From: Pempheris klunzingeri
Lineage: Eukaryota; Chordata; Actinopteri; Acropomatiformes; Pempheridae
NCBI RefSeq assembly: GCF_042242105.1
Contig: NC_092034.1
Span: 15,261,644 to 15,325,643, forward strand
DNA length: 64,000 bases
Reading direction: 5' to 3'
Shown in pieces: positions 45,903 to 58,200 of the stretch (its first letter is position 1; the number at the start of each line of letters is the position of its first letter). Position numbers and translations under genes: made by a program. A model generated the notes under the pieces. That model had not been told where the DNA came from and did no database searches. It worked only from the letters and a program-made list of their open reading frames with translations.

Positions 45903-47258
45903 TTAGCACTCACCTCCAACATCATGAAGTGCTTTGAGCGGTTAGTCAAAGGATTCATCACCTCCTCCCTCCCTGGCTCACTGGACCCGCTTCAGTTTGC
46001 CTACAGGCCAAATAGGTCGACTGAAGACGCGATCCCCCTCACCCTCCACACTGCCCTCTCCCACCTGGAGCAGAGGGACACATATGTGAGGATGCTGTTC
46101 ATCGACTATAGTTCAGCATTCAACACCATTGTGCCCTCGAAGCTCGTCATCAAACTCAGTGATCTCGGTCTCAACACCACCCTCTGTGACTGGATCCTGA
46201 ACTTCCTGACAGGCAGACCCCAGGCTGTGCGGATCGGCAGCACCACATCCTCCACCCTGACTCTCAACACCGGCGCCCCCCAGGGCTGTGTGCTCAGCCC
46301 TCTCCTGTACTCCCTGTTCACACATGACTGTGTGGCCACCCACAGCTCCAACACCATCATCAAATTTGCTGACAACACGACCGTCATAGGCCTGATCACT
46401 GGCAACAATGAGACAGAGAGGAGGTCAGAGCCCTGACATCTTGGTGCCAGGACAACAACCTCCATCTCAACGTCAGCAAAACAAAGGAGCTGATCGTGGA
46501 CTACAGGAAGAGACAGAGAGAGGAACACGCCCCCCTCTTCATCAATGGGACTACAGTGGAGAGAGTCAGCAGCTTCAGGTTCCTCGGGGTTCACATCAGC
46601 GAGGACTTGACCTGGTCTCACCACACTGACTTCATCACCAAGTCAGCGAGACAGCGGCTCTTCTTCCTCCGCAGGCTGCGGAGGCTCAACATGGGCTCCA
46701 GGATACTCTGCAGCTTCTACAGGTGCAGCATTGAGAGCATCCTGACTGGCTGCATCACCTCCTGCTACGGCAGTTGCACCGCCCTCAACTGTAAGGCTCT
46801 ACAGAGGGTGGTGAAGACTGCACTGCACATCACCAGGTCGATGCTGCCATCCATGGAGGACCTCTACACCCAGCGGTGTGGGAAGAAGGCCACCAGTATC
46901 ATCAAGGACTCTTATCACCCCAGCCACAAACTGTTCTGCCTGCTGCCGTCTGGCCGTCAGTACCGCAGCATCCGAGCCCGCAGCAGCAGGCTCAGGGACA
47001 GTTTCATCCCCCAGGCCATAAGACTCTTAAGCTGCACATAGTCTGCAAACAATTTGCACTGCCCTATTTTGCACCTCTTAGCTGTACATTTTATTTTATT
47101 AGTTGTATATACCTTATTTTTTACTTATATTTATATTCCTCACGTACAGCAGTGTTACTGGGACCAGAGCCATAAGAATTTCACTGCCAGTGATTGCTTC
47201 ATGTAACTGCTGAGCATGTGACAATAAAGTCTTTGAATCTTGAATCTTGAATCTAGAA
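45903..47258 (+). mobile_element. 5'-truncated LINE (L2/CR1/Rex-type non-LTR retrotransposon)
   Basis: Only the C-terminal half of the reverse transcriptase is present: [61 protein letters not shown], then FADN where active elements have FADD. A second frame continues LHLNVSKTKELIVDYRKRQR, FRFLGVHISEDLTW and LHITRSMLPS. The first frame closes at 46436 (ETERRSEP), where relatives keep reading, so at least one frameshift plus the Asp-to-Asn change mark a dead copy. The 3' end is AATAAAGTC followed by TTGAATC repeats, the tail style of this LINE group. Inserted about 350 bp upstream of grpel1. Family assignment is from recall of fish sequences. Confidence 0.85.
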
Positions 47259-47377
47259 GCCCATGTTGCAGAGCATTAAAGCTGCTGAATTAAAACCTCA
47301 CTATTGACAACAACATATGAAAGAAAACTATAAAAAGTTCAGAACATTGTGGCATCCATCAGATAGAGCCACACTAG

Positions 47378-47887
47378 TGGCGCCTTTCCACTAGTACCTA
47401 CTCGGCTCGACTCGACTCGGTTTGGTTGCGATTCCACCAGCACTAGTACCTGGTACCAGGTACTATTTTAGTCCCTCCTCTGCCGGGGTTCCAAGCGAGC
47501 TGAGTCGAGCTGACAATGCGACGTCACCAGACTGCAGGCCACTGATTGGCCAGGGAGTGGCGTCACTTGATGAGTCATGAGAGCGACTCGTTCACAAGAA
47601 TCAAACCCGCCATTTTTAAAACCCCGGAAACAGAGACCGAGCGTTTTTATTATTTCTGTGAACGAGGTGAACGGATACACACAAACAAAACACACCATGT
47701 CCTTAGTTGTGTTTGTTTGTGCTGTATACAAATTACGCCACCTGAGTTTCGGGCCGCCTTGCTATGACGACCCCGCCCACTTTGAAGTGAAGTGGTACGC
47801 TTCTGTAATGGAAACACAACCAAACCGTGTCGAGTCGAGCCGAGTCGAGCCGAGTCGAGCTGAGTAGGTACTAGTGGAAACGCGCCA
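47378..47887. mobile_element. Fold-back MITE, about 510 bp, with 3-bp TAG target duplication
   Basis: The left end TGGCGCCTTTCCACTAGTAC is mirrored by the right end GTACTAGTGGAAACGCGCCA. Inside, CTACTCGGCTCGACTCG is mirrored by CGAGTCGAGCTGAGTAG. TAG flanks both ends (47375-47377, 47888-47890). No transposase is present, so the element is non-autonomous. A 3-bp duplication and this kind of terminus suggest a PIF/Harbinger-like source, which is an inference. Confidence 0.8.
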
Positions 47888-48984
47888 TAGGATTCACGTG
47901 GAGTCGTGTGTCTGACCAGCTGACAAACGTAAGTAATATTTAATCTCCCTGAGTTCTGTCAACCACTCGGCCGTGTAGCTCCTGAAAGCTGTTCCAACAC
48001 TCAACACTCCTCCACATGACATCTTAGCATTAACCCACTGTTAACATATAGGATGGCAGTGCTCTGTGGGAGGAGGCTGCACGTGTTGCTGAAAGTGTGG
48101 CTAATAGGTTTGTGATCAGACTGAGAATATAAGAAGGAGGTGTTTCCTTCAATTTGTATCACTGTCCCACTATCACTACCACTATATCCACTGGGAATAA
48201 AGATAACAGATGGAGCGGAGGCAAGCAGCAGTGCAAAGAAAGCACTAGTTATCAGTTTTGCTCTTCAAAAGTGGGGGAGTGAAAACAGGTAAATTGCTGT
48301 GACATAGGAAACAGGGTGGTCTGGGCCCAATTATGTGTATATATTATGCATATACAGTATATATGATTGTTTGAATCTAGATATCCAGATCGTACAAAAA
48401 CATGGATTAACAAAATTAGAAACGCTGATGTTTTCTAATTTCGTTCAAGAAAACAAAGCTAGATTTTACTTTAGTCTCCCCACTCCTGGCTCCCATATGG
48501 ATTAAGTGGTTGATGGATAAATGAGATTCTGAAGGCAGCACTTTTGTTTTGTGCGGTTCTTTATTTCATCTATGGAAATGTAAAACTCACCACTGGGCCT
48601 CCAGAGGGGATTCCTCCATCCTCAGAGCCCTGGTGTTCAAGGTGTTACTGAAGAGCATGTCGAGGATGTAATCTGAGAGGCCATTGTGTTTTGTTTTTTT
48701 TGTTTTCAGTCAAACCAGAGCAACAAAACTGCCACCTGGGGGGAAAAAAAGAAAAGATGCTGATCGTTACTTGTACTCCACCTGGGGAGTGTGATAGATG
48801 AAATGTGTGCAGACGCGCGGGTTGTGACAGTCAAATTGCCGGTAAGTTCCACACAGGCCTTTGAGCCCTTTGAGTGACACTCACACTCATAGTGAGTTCA
48901 TTCAAAGACGTGCTGTCTCTCTGTCTGCTTCTCATCAACTCATCAGCCACAGTGTGGATGAAAAGGACCCTCACATCATCTTTT

Positions 48985-48988
<4 letters not shown>

Positions 48989-49018
<30 letters not shown>
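48989..49018. repeat. (CA)n microsatellite
   Basis: About 15 CA units, intergenic. Confidence 0.95.
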
Positions 49019-49020
<2 letters not shown>

Positions 49021-51084
49021 GCTGCAATCTCCTTTTCATTTCCTGTCTCTCTCTCGTCCTCTTCTTTCACTGCACATCTGACAAGGCGGAGCTAATTGAT
49101 AGGCATGCCATTTCTCTGTGCTCCTTCTCAGCCTCGCGACTCCACCTGTGTCGCGTGTCTCAGCCTCTGTCTCAATGGGAGGGGAAAAAAAAAAAAAAGG
49201 AAGAGGCAAATTACTCTTTCATTTGGCGGTAAGCGGAGCAGACAGGTTGGCACTTCCTCATTAGGGGGAGGTTTGTTTCGTGAGGTGAGGTATGGGTGTC
49301 TCTTGTTTCTGCTTTGATGAGCCAGACTTTGATATCTGTCATTAATGAACCTCTTAAAAGACTTCTGGCTCGTGCTTAATGGGAAAGGGTTCTCGGGGAT
49401 GGAAGCTTACAAGCAGCTTCTGTCTCAGACCAGACCTGGAACCAGTTGACAGAAACTTTAACTGTGTTTGATTTAAAAAAAAAAAACAAAAAACGTTGTC
49501 ATTTACAGCGGCTGCTCTGGAGCTTTCAACCATGTCGCATTATCATCATCAGCAGATGGACTTTTCTCTGCTGGTGTGGAAATGTCGATACCCAAATATC
49601 CATTTTTCTTTCAGAGCACACCCTGCGTTGGCGTTTGTGAGTCCATTCTCGACCTTGTAAATCTTTGCTCCTATCATATTACTGCTATTATTTTTAGCTG
49701 ATTTTACTTGGTGCAGCAGTTAGATACATCTAAGTAAAGAAGATGAAATAAAGATTGATTGATTGATGATTTTTATATGTTAATGTTGCCTTTAGTAGCT
49801 CAAAATTGAAATATTAAATCTTAAAAAAAAGCCAAACATGCTTTTTTTTTTACCTTCCTTGAAAAGAGGAATAACCACTGCTGTGACAGAGTCTCATTAA
49901 CCCTCTCCTTATTTCAGCCCCCTTTCCCACGTCTTCTTCCTCTCTAACATTTGACTGGGGACTTGTGATGAGTGCGCTCTTTGGGTGCTTATCTGGGTTA
50001 TGGATTTAGTCCTCATGAATAGTCATTGTGAGCTCTCAGCCTTGAGGAGGGCAGGCAGAGCTGTCTGTTTACCAGAGACGCTCAAACAACTTGCCTCTAA
50101 AAGCCAGTGTCAAGTAAAAGCAGGAAGGAGGAGGAGGAGGAGGAGGAGGGTGGGCGAGGGAGTGATGGAAGAGGGACACAAATAAGTGAGGGACATAGAC
50201 ACAGGTGGAGAGGGATAAAGCTCACATCGAAGCACATCGGGGAAAAAAGGTTGAGAGCGGCTGGGTGGATGCAGATTGTCCTGAAAGTTTTCTTTTTCAA
50301 ACTGGAAGACAACATGTTCAAGGCTGTTCAATAATTCATGTTCGGGGATCTTCTCCGAGCCCTTTTCTCATCTCATCCAACAAGACTAACAAGACCTTCA
50401 CAGTATCACCAAGAGGATGTTTGTTTACACAGATCTGATTCAGAGCAGGAAAACAGCTCACTGGGGTCAGATGATTGCCGCGGCTCCTCCTGACGGGCAG
50501 GGCGAGCGCACCGCCAACAGGGGGCATTCAAACACACGCTTTGACGAGTGGGCCCGTGTATTGTTGGAGCTGATATGGGGTGGGGGGTGGAGGCTTTCTC
50601 AGCGTTAGTGGCATCTGCAGGAACGGCGCACAGCATAAGAGAGGCTTTCATTCATCATTTTCTTCTCTCTGTGAGATGCTTGCAGCCCCTGCCATGCACG
50701 TACTCAAGACTCACTCATGGTGCACAAAGCAGAGAGAGCCCCCGTCAGCACCGCTATCTGTACAGCCCATCACAGCGAGTAATGGAGGGGAGAGTACTCT
50801 AGTATGGATGTTAAATGCACAAGTATATTGAAATGAAAAGGACATGTCCTCATCAAATGTCATGTTTTGTCCCACCTTTAGGCTCAGTGAGCCACCTGAC
50901 GTGTACAGTTTGAAATCCCAGGTTACAACGTGATATTTTGCTCAACAGTATGCTCCAGATTTAGGTTTCACAGCGTGAAGTCAAGGAGAACTCTCAGCGG
51001 CTGATTCTAACGCTCTGTCCCCGTCCTCGACTCCACCTTGACCTTGACCTTGACCATGACCTAACTTAGCGTTATCTTTTGACT

Positions 51085-51190
51085 GGCACTGAGTCCAGGG
51101 TGTACCCCGCCTCTCGCCTCGGGGTCCGTTAAGACTGGCTCTGGCACCCTGCGACCCATTAAGGATAAGCAGTGTACATAATGGATGGAC
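51085..51190. mobile_element. 3' fragment of the SINE-like element family
   Basis: GGGTGTACCCCGCCTCTCGC, then CTGGCTCTGGCACCCTGCGA, then AGGATAAGCAGTGTACATAA. It matches the right part of the element at 32566-32893 and extends beyond that copy's end. The left part is missing. Confidence 0.65.
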
Positions 51191-52822
51191 AGGATTTAAA
51201 TAAGGCTCATAAACACTTCTGTGAACGTGTGTGGGTTGTTTGAAAATGCTACTTTTCATCATGCAGCTCCTCTGAGATGTCATTAACGGAGAGGTGAGAC
51301 TTGACGGAGTGCTTACCTGTAAAGTTACCATTTGTGATTTGTTGAGTGGCCTAAAAAGCAAGAAATAAGAAAAAGAGCACGGCCAAAGGCCTGCTAGCCT
51401 TCTTTTCTATGATATGAAATGCATAACAGCATCTTTTTAAACTTCCATCCCTCAGGTACTTTGTCCAGTGCTGGCAACATTATAGCTTTGGAAAACTGTA
51501 ATAAGTATCTAATGCAATCAAAACTGAAATATTTTCCACATATAACAATCAGTACAAAGTATAAAAGGAGAGGTCTATTTTGTTCATTTTTTCTGTTTCC
51601 GGGTGAAACAAAACAACAACAACAATAATGATGATGATGATAAGAATAATATTAAACTTTATTTATATACGATAAACACAGTTACAAAGTGCTTTACAAT
51701 AAAACAGATATAGATCGACATTGACAACACCATCCCATTGCTGCCAGCATGACTTAAAGTGCATCGTAATTTGTTTAGGACTCAAACCGCAACATTTACT
51801 TTACAGACTTGGACTTGGACCTACAGCACCTGTCTTGATTTGGGTCTTAATAGTCAAGACTTTGATACACAACATGTAGAATTGCAAAACAGCAGCTTTG
51901 TCCCACCTCTATTGTTTTTTTTTTTTAACGCAGTGTGTGGCTGTGCATCATTCAACGAGCCTGGACCTCAAACTGAAGATAACAGTAGGATTGTGTGAGG
52001 ACACTTGCATATAGACATGCTGTATGTAAAGACAAGATGGCACCTCCCCTGTTACTCTACCTTCCTCTGACTCTACACCCTGGGCTAACCTTGGGCATGG
52101 AATAACTTGTGGGAGTTATAATTCACTGTTGCATTTCTTGATGCGACAGCGCATCATTTCCCCTCATCCACACCCAACACACACGCACGCACACACATAC
52201 ACACGCACACACACACACACCATCCCTCACCATCCCTCTCTACCTTCATCCATCCTCTTTTCCTTCCCACTCCCCCTTGACTATAATTAAGATGCTTGCT
52301 TTGCACAGTAAACAAATCTGTTACAATTAGCACTGTTACAGCAGGGTGCGTCTCAGTAGCCTACCTTGAGTCCAGGGTGGTGGTGGTGGGGGGGGGGGGG
52401 GGGGTGGAGGCACTTGGGAGGCTGTGTTCAAAATAAAACCCCTTGTGGGAGGGTGTGTTTGATTGAGTGAGAGTTGTGGGCGGGAAGGATGGCGGAAAGT
52501 GGCCTGGCTCTCGGGGGAAATCTGACAAATGGAAATGCATTTCCATTCCCAAAGCAAAAATTTACATCAAGCGCAGACAGAAAGAAACTGCTGCGATGTG
52601 TTTATTGCTGCAGTGAAGAGGCTTTAAAGATGTTGAAAGTTGACAGAGCCGAAGCCTTTTAAAAGTGTGAGAGAACGCCTTTACCACCATATGGTAATGG
52701 ACCTTGTTGTCCTGAGCCTTACTGCAGTTATATAGTGCTGACATGCTCTACATGCTGCGTCAAAGGCTTTTCCACTCAAAGTCCTACTGTATCAGTGAGA
52801 ATCAGTACATTTAGTCATGGAC

Positions 52823-53700
52823 AACCCAGTCTCACAGAAGTTTGGGAAAAAGTCATTCCAATAGTGAAATATTAATCTATGCTGTTATTTGTCATCTTAT
52901 ATTTTTTAACTATAACTGCTAAATTACTCAACATTTAACCCCAAGTTTTCCTCTCTTTATTTGATCAGTCCACTGCCGGTCAAAAACTTGTGTTTGATAA
53001 GTCACCAATACAAGCGGTTTATGCTATGACTGTCCATTTTAATTTATTTCTCCTTCCATCCTGAATACTCATGTTTTTTGTCACTTTTATGTAATGCAAA
53101 GCGGACTGTGTTTGTCTCCATGGAAACAGTCGATGAGTCATGACACCGCTTTTGCTATGAAAAACGAATAAAAGCTTGATTGTTTTGGTGGAATCAAAGA
53201 GAATATAATTCAAACGGATGGCCTTAACAGAAGTCCGCCATATTTTTGAGCCGTCAAGGATGCTGTCGTGTTTTTATGTTGAGAAACGTTAAAACAGGAA
53301 GTGGCGACAGTGAGGAAAAGCAGAGTGTGTTTGCCCCCACAGACAGACAGTCGAGCTGCTTTCACTATTAAAACTGACAAAAAATTAATTAACTGAGTTC
53401 AAATGGACGGTTACAGTTAAACCATTCGTATTTTTGACTTATCAAACACCCATTTTTGACCAGCAGCAGACCCTCCAGACCGCCGCGGACTGACTTGGAC
53501 TGACAAAATAATAATGAGTAATGTGGTTTACAGCTTCTGTGCACCCAGGTCCTACAGACAGGAAAGAAGATGTGACATAGCACAAAAAGATAATCCCATA
53601 GAAATACAGTGGTCTGAAATTCATGCTCAGGGACACGAAAAAACTGAATTCATAGATTAAAATGTGTGACTATTTCACAAACTTCCATGAGACTGGGTTG
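52823..53700. mobile_element. Fold-back DNA element with long inverted arms, about 878 bp
   Basis: The outer ends are CAACCCAGTCTCACAGAAGT on the left and ACTTCCATGAGACTGGGTTG on the right. Further inside, ACTTGTGTTTGATAAGTCAC and AATGGACAG-type segments of the left arm (about 52985-53045) recur inverted on the right (GACTTATCAAACACCC, AATGGACGGT, about 53400-53460). The arms are about 200 bp or more, imperfect, around a central spacer. No transposase is seen and no clear target duplication. Probably a non-autonomous DNA transposon. Confidence 0.75.
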
Positions 53701-55191
53701 GTCTGATTACTGTTCCAGAGGCGTCTGTCTTCGCTAGGTTATCATTCTGGGAGACACCAAAGGAAGTAATGGCTTCATTAATGTTTAATAAATCATCTAC
53801 TGATGCATTATAGAGCGTTTGTAGGCCATCAAAGCTGCAGTTAGTAACACTGAGAAGAGATCCAACTTGACTTTGAAAGACTACAACTTCCAAGTCTGTC
53901 TGTCTCTTATCATTTGGTCTGTGTGTGTACTCCAGGACCTCACCGACCCACCCCTGCTTCACATTGACTGTTTAACTTAGCTAATGTGCAGTGCATTAGC
54001 TACTACAGTAGGGCAGGTGGTAAATCTGTAGGTTATTTAACATTAGGTATAATCTGTACAGTGGCTGTCCAGCTTCTTCACAAATCCACTGGTCAGACTC
54101 CTCTGGTCATGAATTCAGACCGAAAGAGGAATACATACATCTCCTCCTCTTCTCACAGATGAGTTAAAGCAACTCAAGCCAGCGCCCATAGCTCTGATTA
54201 GCCCATCACCCTTGAAGGTTTATTGTAGGTCAGTGTGATTGCTCTGAGAATTAAACCTGCCTGTGATGCAGCTCTGCACATCACTCATCAGAACTCAGCC
54301 TCATAACACAACACTGAAAGCCCTCGGATGGGTTAGCACGGGGGAGAAAAATCGATTACTTGATTATTAATGTTATTTCATATGTTGGGAAATGTCATTA
54401 CTTGAGCCCAGCATCCACGGGCGTATCTGCTTATGACTTCAGTGTTATTTTCTTACCTTGATGCACAAACAAAAAATGAACGATTGGATCTATGCTTCCT
54501 GTAACTTCTGGCCCATTGATTACACATTCAATCTTCAATTATCACCACTAATTAAAAATGTAGCGTTTGGGGAATATGAGTTGTAATTAAATGGTTTTAG
54601 CATGCATGTTGCTACTCACTTCAGATGGAAAGTGTCTTTTTAAACTAATGTGACCTGGCCCTCGGTAAGTTTACTGAACATAAGGGTATAAACTCAATAT
54701 GCTTCACCTTGTGAATCATGTGTTTGATTATTTCACCATCGCTGTGCAAGAATATAAAAGTGCTATTCACTGGTTTTACTTTGTATACAATTGAGCATTC
54801 AGCAGATTTAGTGCTGATGCATTGGGGCATTCACACGACGCTGTGCATGGAGTCGTGAACATGAGCACACTCTTGTAAATTTGTCCAGTGCAAGCATGTC
54901 TGCAGCATTGTTTGTTCATGCACTTGTGGTGCCGAGGGACACTGAGGCATTCAAAGATCCATGTTTCCTCCTGTCGGAGGTGTGTATCCAGCAGCCCGGG
55001 AGAGTTATCAGCGTCGCCGCTTTTAATCTGGGATGACAGAGTGTGACTGCGGGGGCACGGGGACCTGTCTGCAGGGCGATAGAGGAGGGGACGGCCCCCG
55101 ATGCGGTCCCTAATAGATGGTCACACCTTTTAGACCGTGCAAGATATGGAATACTTGAGGGATGAGCGTTAATGTCTGTGTGTGCGGTTAA

Positions 55192-55249
<58 letters not shown>

Positions 55250-58200
55250 GCATGTATAAGTGCTTTAAGGATCCTGAAGCGAGGTAATTACTCCTCAGGA
55301 GTGCAGCGAGGTCAGTCATTGGCTGCCTGATTATTGGGGTGGAACATCCCATTAAATCGTCTTTGAAGTTTGGATCAGGGTGTGTGTTTATTCTTCACCA
55401 TAGGGCCTGCAAATGACCATGGCCAAGAAAAAATATATTATATACATATATATATTATTATGTATATTAATGATGGATCAAATGCTCATGTGTAATGTGA
55501 AGGGGGTCACTTTTAGTAACAACCACACTATTTTACTGTTTTGGCTGACCCCCACAGCTCACTGACACAGTTAGTGACTAGCTTGTGTACATGTGGAGCA
55601 ATTATCAGCTAAAGAGACGGACATTTTGCTCAGGAGTGGGTGGAGACTAAAACAGAGTTAAAAGTAGAATGAATATTGGACTAACGTATATCTGTCACGT
55701 CAGCAAAAACACGTCTGTGGCAATATTGTGCCGTGCCTGATGCGGAAATACACGGCTGTTTGCCAGCTCATTAGCTATAGCGACTTTATAACAACTTTGA
55801 CTTGCATTCAGTTATATGCAACAACGCAAGAATCACAAGAGCTGCACAGCATGACCTCTAGGAAAACTAAAGTAAGTAAATATTTCATGGCCTTCATCGA
55901 TTGGCACCTGTGGCAGCATCTTGTTTATGTGTGTGTGATTGCGGATGAGAAGTATGGATGAATAAAAGCAGGCCTCGTATCATCTGAGCCCACAGACGGC
56001 TCGGGGGGAGGCAAACCTTGGACCGTGGGATCCCAGCTTGTTAGCATGCTGAGGGGCGGCTGCCGAACAAAGCTTTGTTCGGCATGAAATTTTCACAGAT
56101 AATTGGATGTTATGAAGATTAATGTGCCTTAGTTTTTACGGAGCTGCTGAAGAAGTGCAAAAGACTTTCCTCTCAACAGCTGCCTCTACAGTGGCGACAG
56201 CGGTGACAGCACTGACTTTATCCTTGGATGCTGATGGATTACCTGACTGATCAGCTGATTGACTGATTTCAATCCTTCGTTCATATCTAACCTGTTTGTA
56301 CATGTGCACTTACATGGCTCAGGGATGATGTGCAGTTTAACTTCACTGTAATTTACAACAAATTACTCCAATTAGAGAATGCATAGAGCGACTCTAATCG
56401 TACGTTTCACTCTCATTACTACTATTTCCCCACGTACTCTGTGGACTGCAAAATCAATAATGAGTCAACAACAGAAACCTTCCATAGTTGGGGTTCATTC
56501 CAGTAAAATCATACCCACTGCGTGCAAAGTGTACACCTGGTGCATCTCTCTTTTTTTTTTGGTTTTGAAGTCTTACTATGTAAATGTTTGAGAGATATGA
56601 GGCCTCACATGGGGAAACACAGGAAAATATATTCGACGGAAGGATAAAAAAGGCCCAATGTTTGCATTCTTTTCCAAAGTATCCTTATTTAGTGGCTCAA
56701 TATGTGAACATTAGAGTCATTCACTGCTGTCACTCAGCAATCTCCTCCTGATTTGAACACGAGGAGTCAAGGTTTTCTTTCTCCTGGCATGTTAAGATAT
56801 TTCTGTTCTTTTCATGTCTGACCTGAATTCTCTGGGCAAAACACGAGCTTTTGGACGGATGCATTTTACATTTTCTGTTTAATTTCCAACCTTGTTAGCT
56901 TTTGCAGTGAGCCTTAAAACAGATTACAGTCAGACTCAGCCTTAACCCCCCCTGTAACTAAAGAATACTATCCTATCCCTGACCCCCCCCAACCCCAACC
57001 ATCACCACACAAATGAGTTTGACACTATTTGTTCTATCGATAACAACAACATAGTTTAGAAAAATGTCCCCCAAGACACTGTATGCTCCCCACCCACACA
57101 CACGCACACTTCCACAGTGGTATGAAATATTTAAACTTTAGCTCCACTTTAAGAGGTGCAATTGCAGGCAGTGCGCCCGCAATATAGAGGTCATGGAGGG
57201 TGCACACCCTGCCCTCCCTCACTTTTTATTTATATCTAAATAACTAGGCTGTGTTTTGATCTGTGAGTTCTGAAGGCATCACATGTAGGTACAGCTTTCA
57301 CTTTGATACATATTTTTGATGTAGACTGAATTATTCAACACTTTCCCAGCACTTGCATTATTTACCTCGTTGTCTGAAGGACTATTTTGTTTGAAAATCC
57401 ATAAATAATAATGAAATAATCATTTGATGCATCCTGGTAATCCTTGTCCCTTCCTTTGGCTTGTCTCTCGCATTACTTACCCGGCTGCGGTTCTTCGCTG
57501 TGCCTACCGGAGTTTTTGTGTCTTATAAACTATTCCTGTCTCTAAACTTTACTAAAACTCAAGTTTGTGGATTTTCAAGGTAGTGTGGAGAGAATGGGAA
57601 CTCTAAAAGAGTCAGAGAAAGGTGGAAATGTGCACAAAATCAATATATTATTGTGAAAACGTCTGCACTCCGTCTCTCTGCACCTTGTGCCTTCGCAGCC
57701 ATCAAATATTCAAACCGACTCCGCTCTTGTTCTGCTGCTCTGGACGCCCAAGTGCACTGATCTAAGACCAGTTGAGCCAACAACATTGCGCTCTCCATTT
57801 ACTCCCCATCTGCAGCAACAACAGAAGGACTCTGCAGTCTAAATAATTAACAAAGATCACCTCTTCAACATGGATACTGCTCATAGGTCAGTAAGACCAG
57901 AGCGCTGCTGCTGAAATAATAATGTACGGCCTCAGAGATACATTTAAACCTGCAGCATCTGTTTGCAGCACAAGTCTGCTCTAAATATCATCACAATTCA
58001 CATGGCATGCTTTTGGTTGGGTGAGCTAAAGGGCCTGCTTACTAGCTTTTTCAGAACTTGCAATGAGCCTCTGATAGGGGTCGCTAATGTCAGCCAATGT
58101 GCACACATTTATTTTTACTATAGTAATGAATGAAAATACACATACGCTACATTTGTGCAAAATGCTCAAAACAATCTGTGTCAATACAAGATTTGATAAG

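Larger units (their letters stand above)
47891..52822. other. Intergenic DNA, grpel1 to sorcs2, left part
   Basis: No gene recognised. Contents: a CA microsatellite (48989-49018), a LINE-tail-like AATAAAGATTGATTGATTGA (about 49748), a GGA-rich tract (50127-50150), the SINE fragment (51085-51190), an A/T-rich repeat with TTTATTTATATACG and CAAAGTGCTTTACAATAAAA (51625-51710) that resembles a dispersed fish repeat tail, and a G-run near 52390. Short open frames show no family resemblance. Confidence 0.6.

Noticed and set aside
46106-46624. 172-codon minus-strand frame
   Set aside because: Antisense shadow of the LINE reverse transcriptase.
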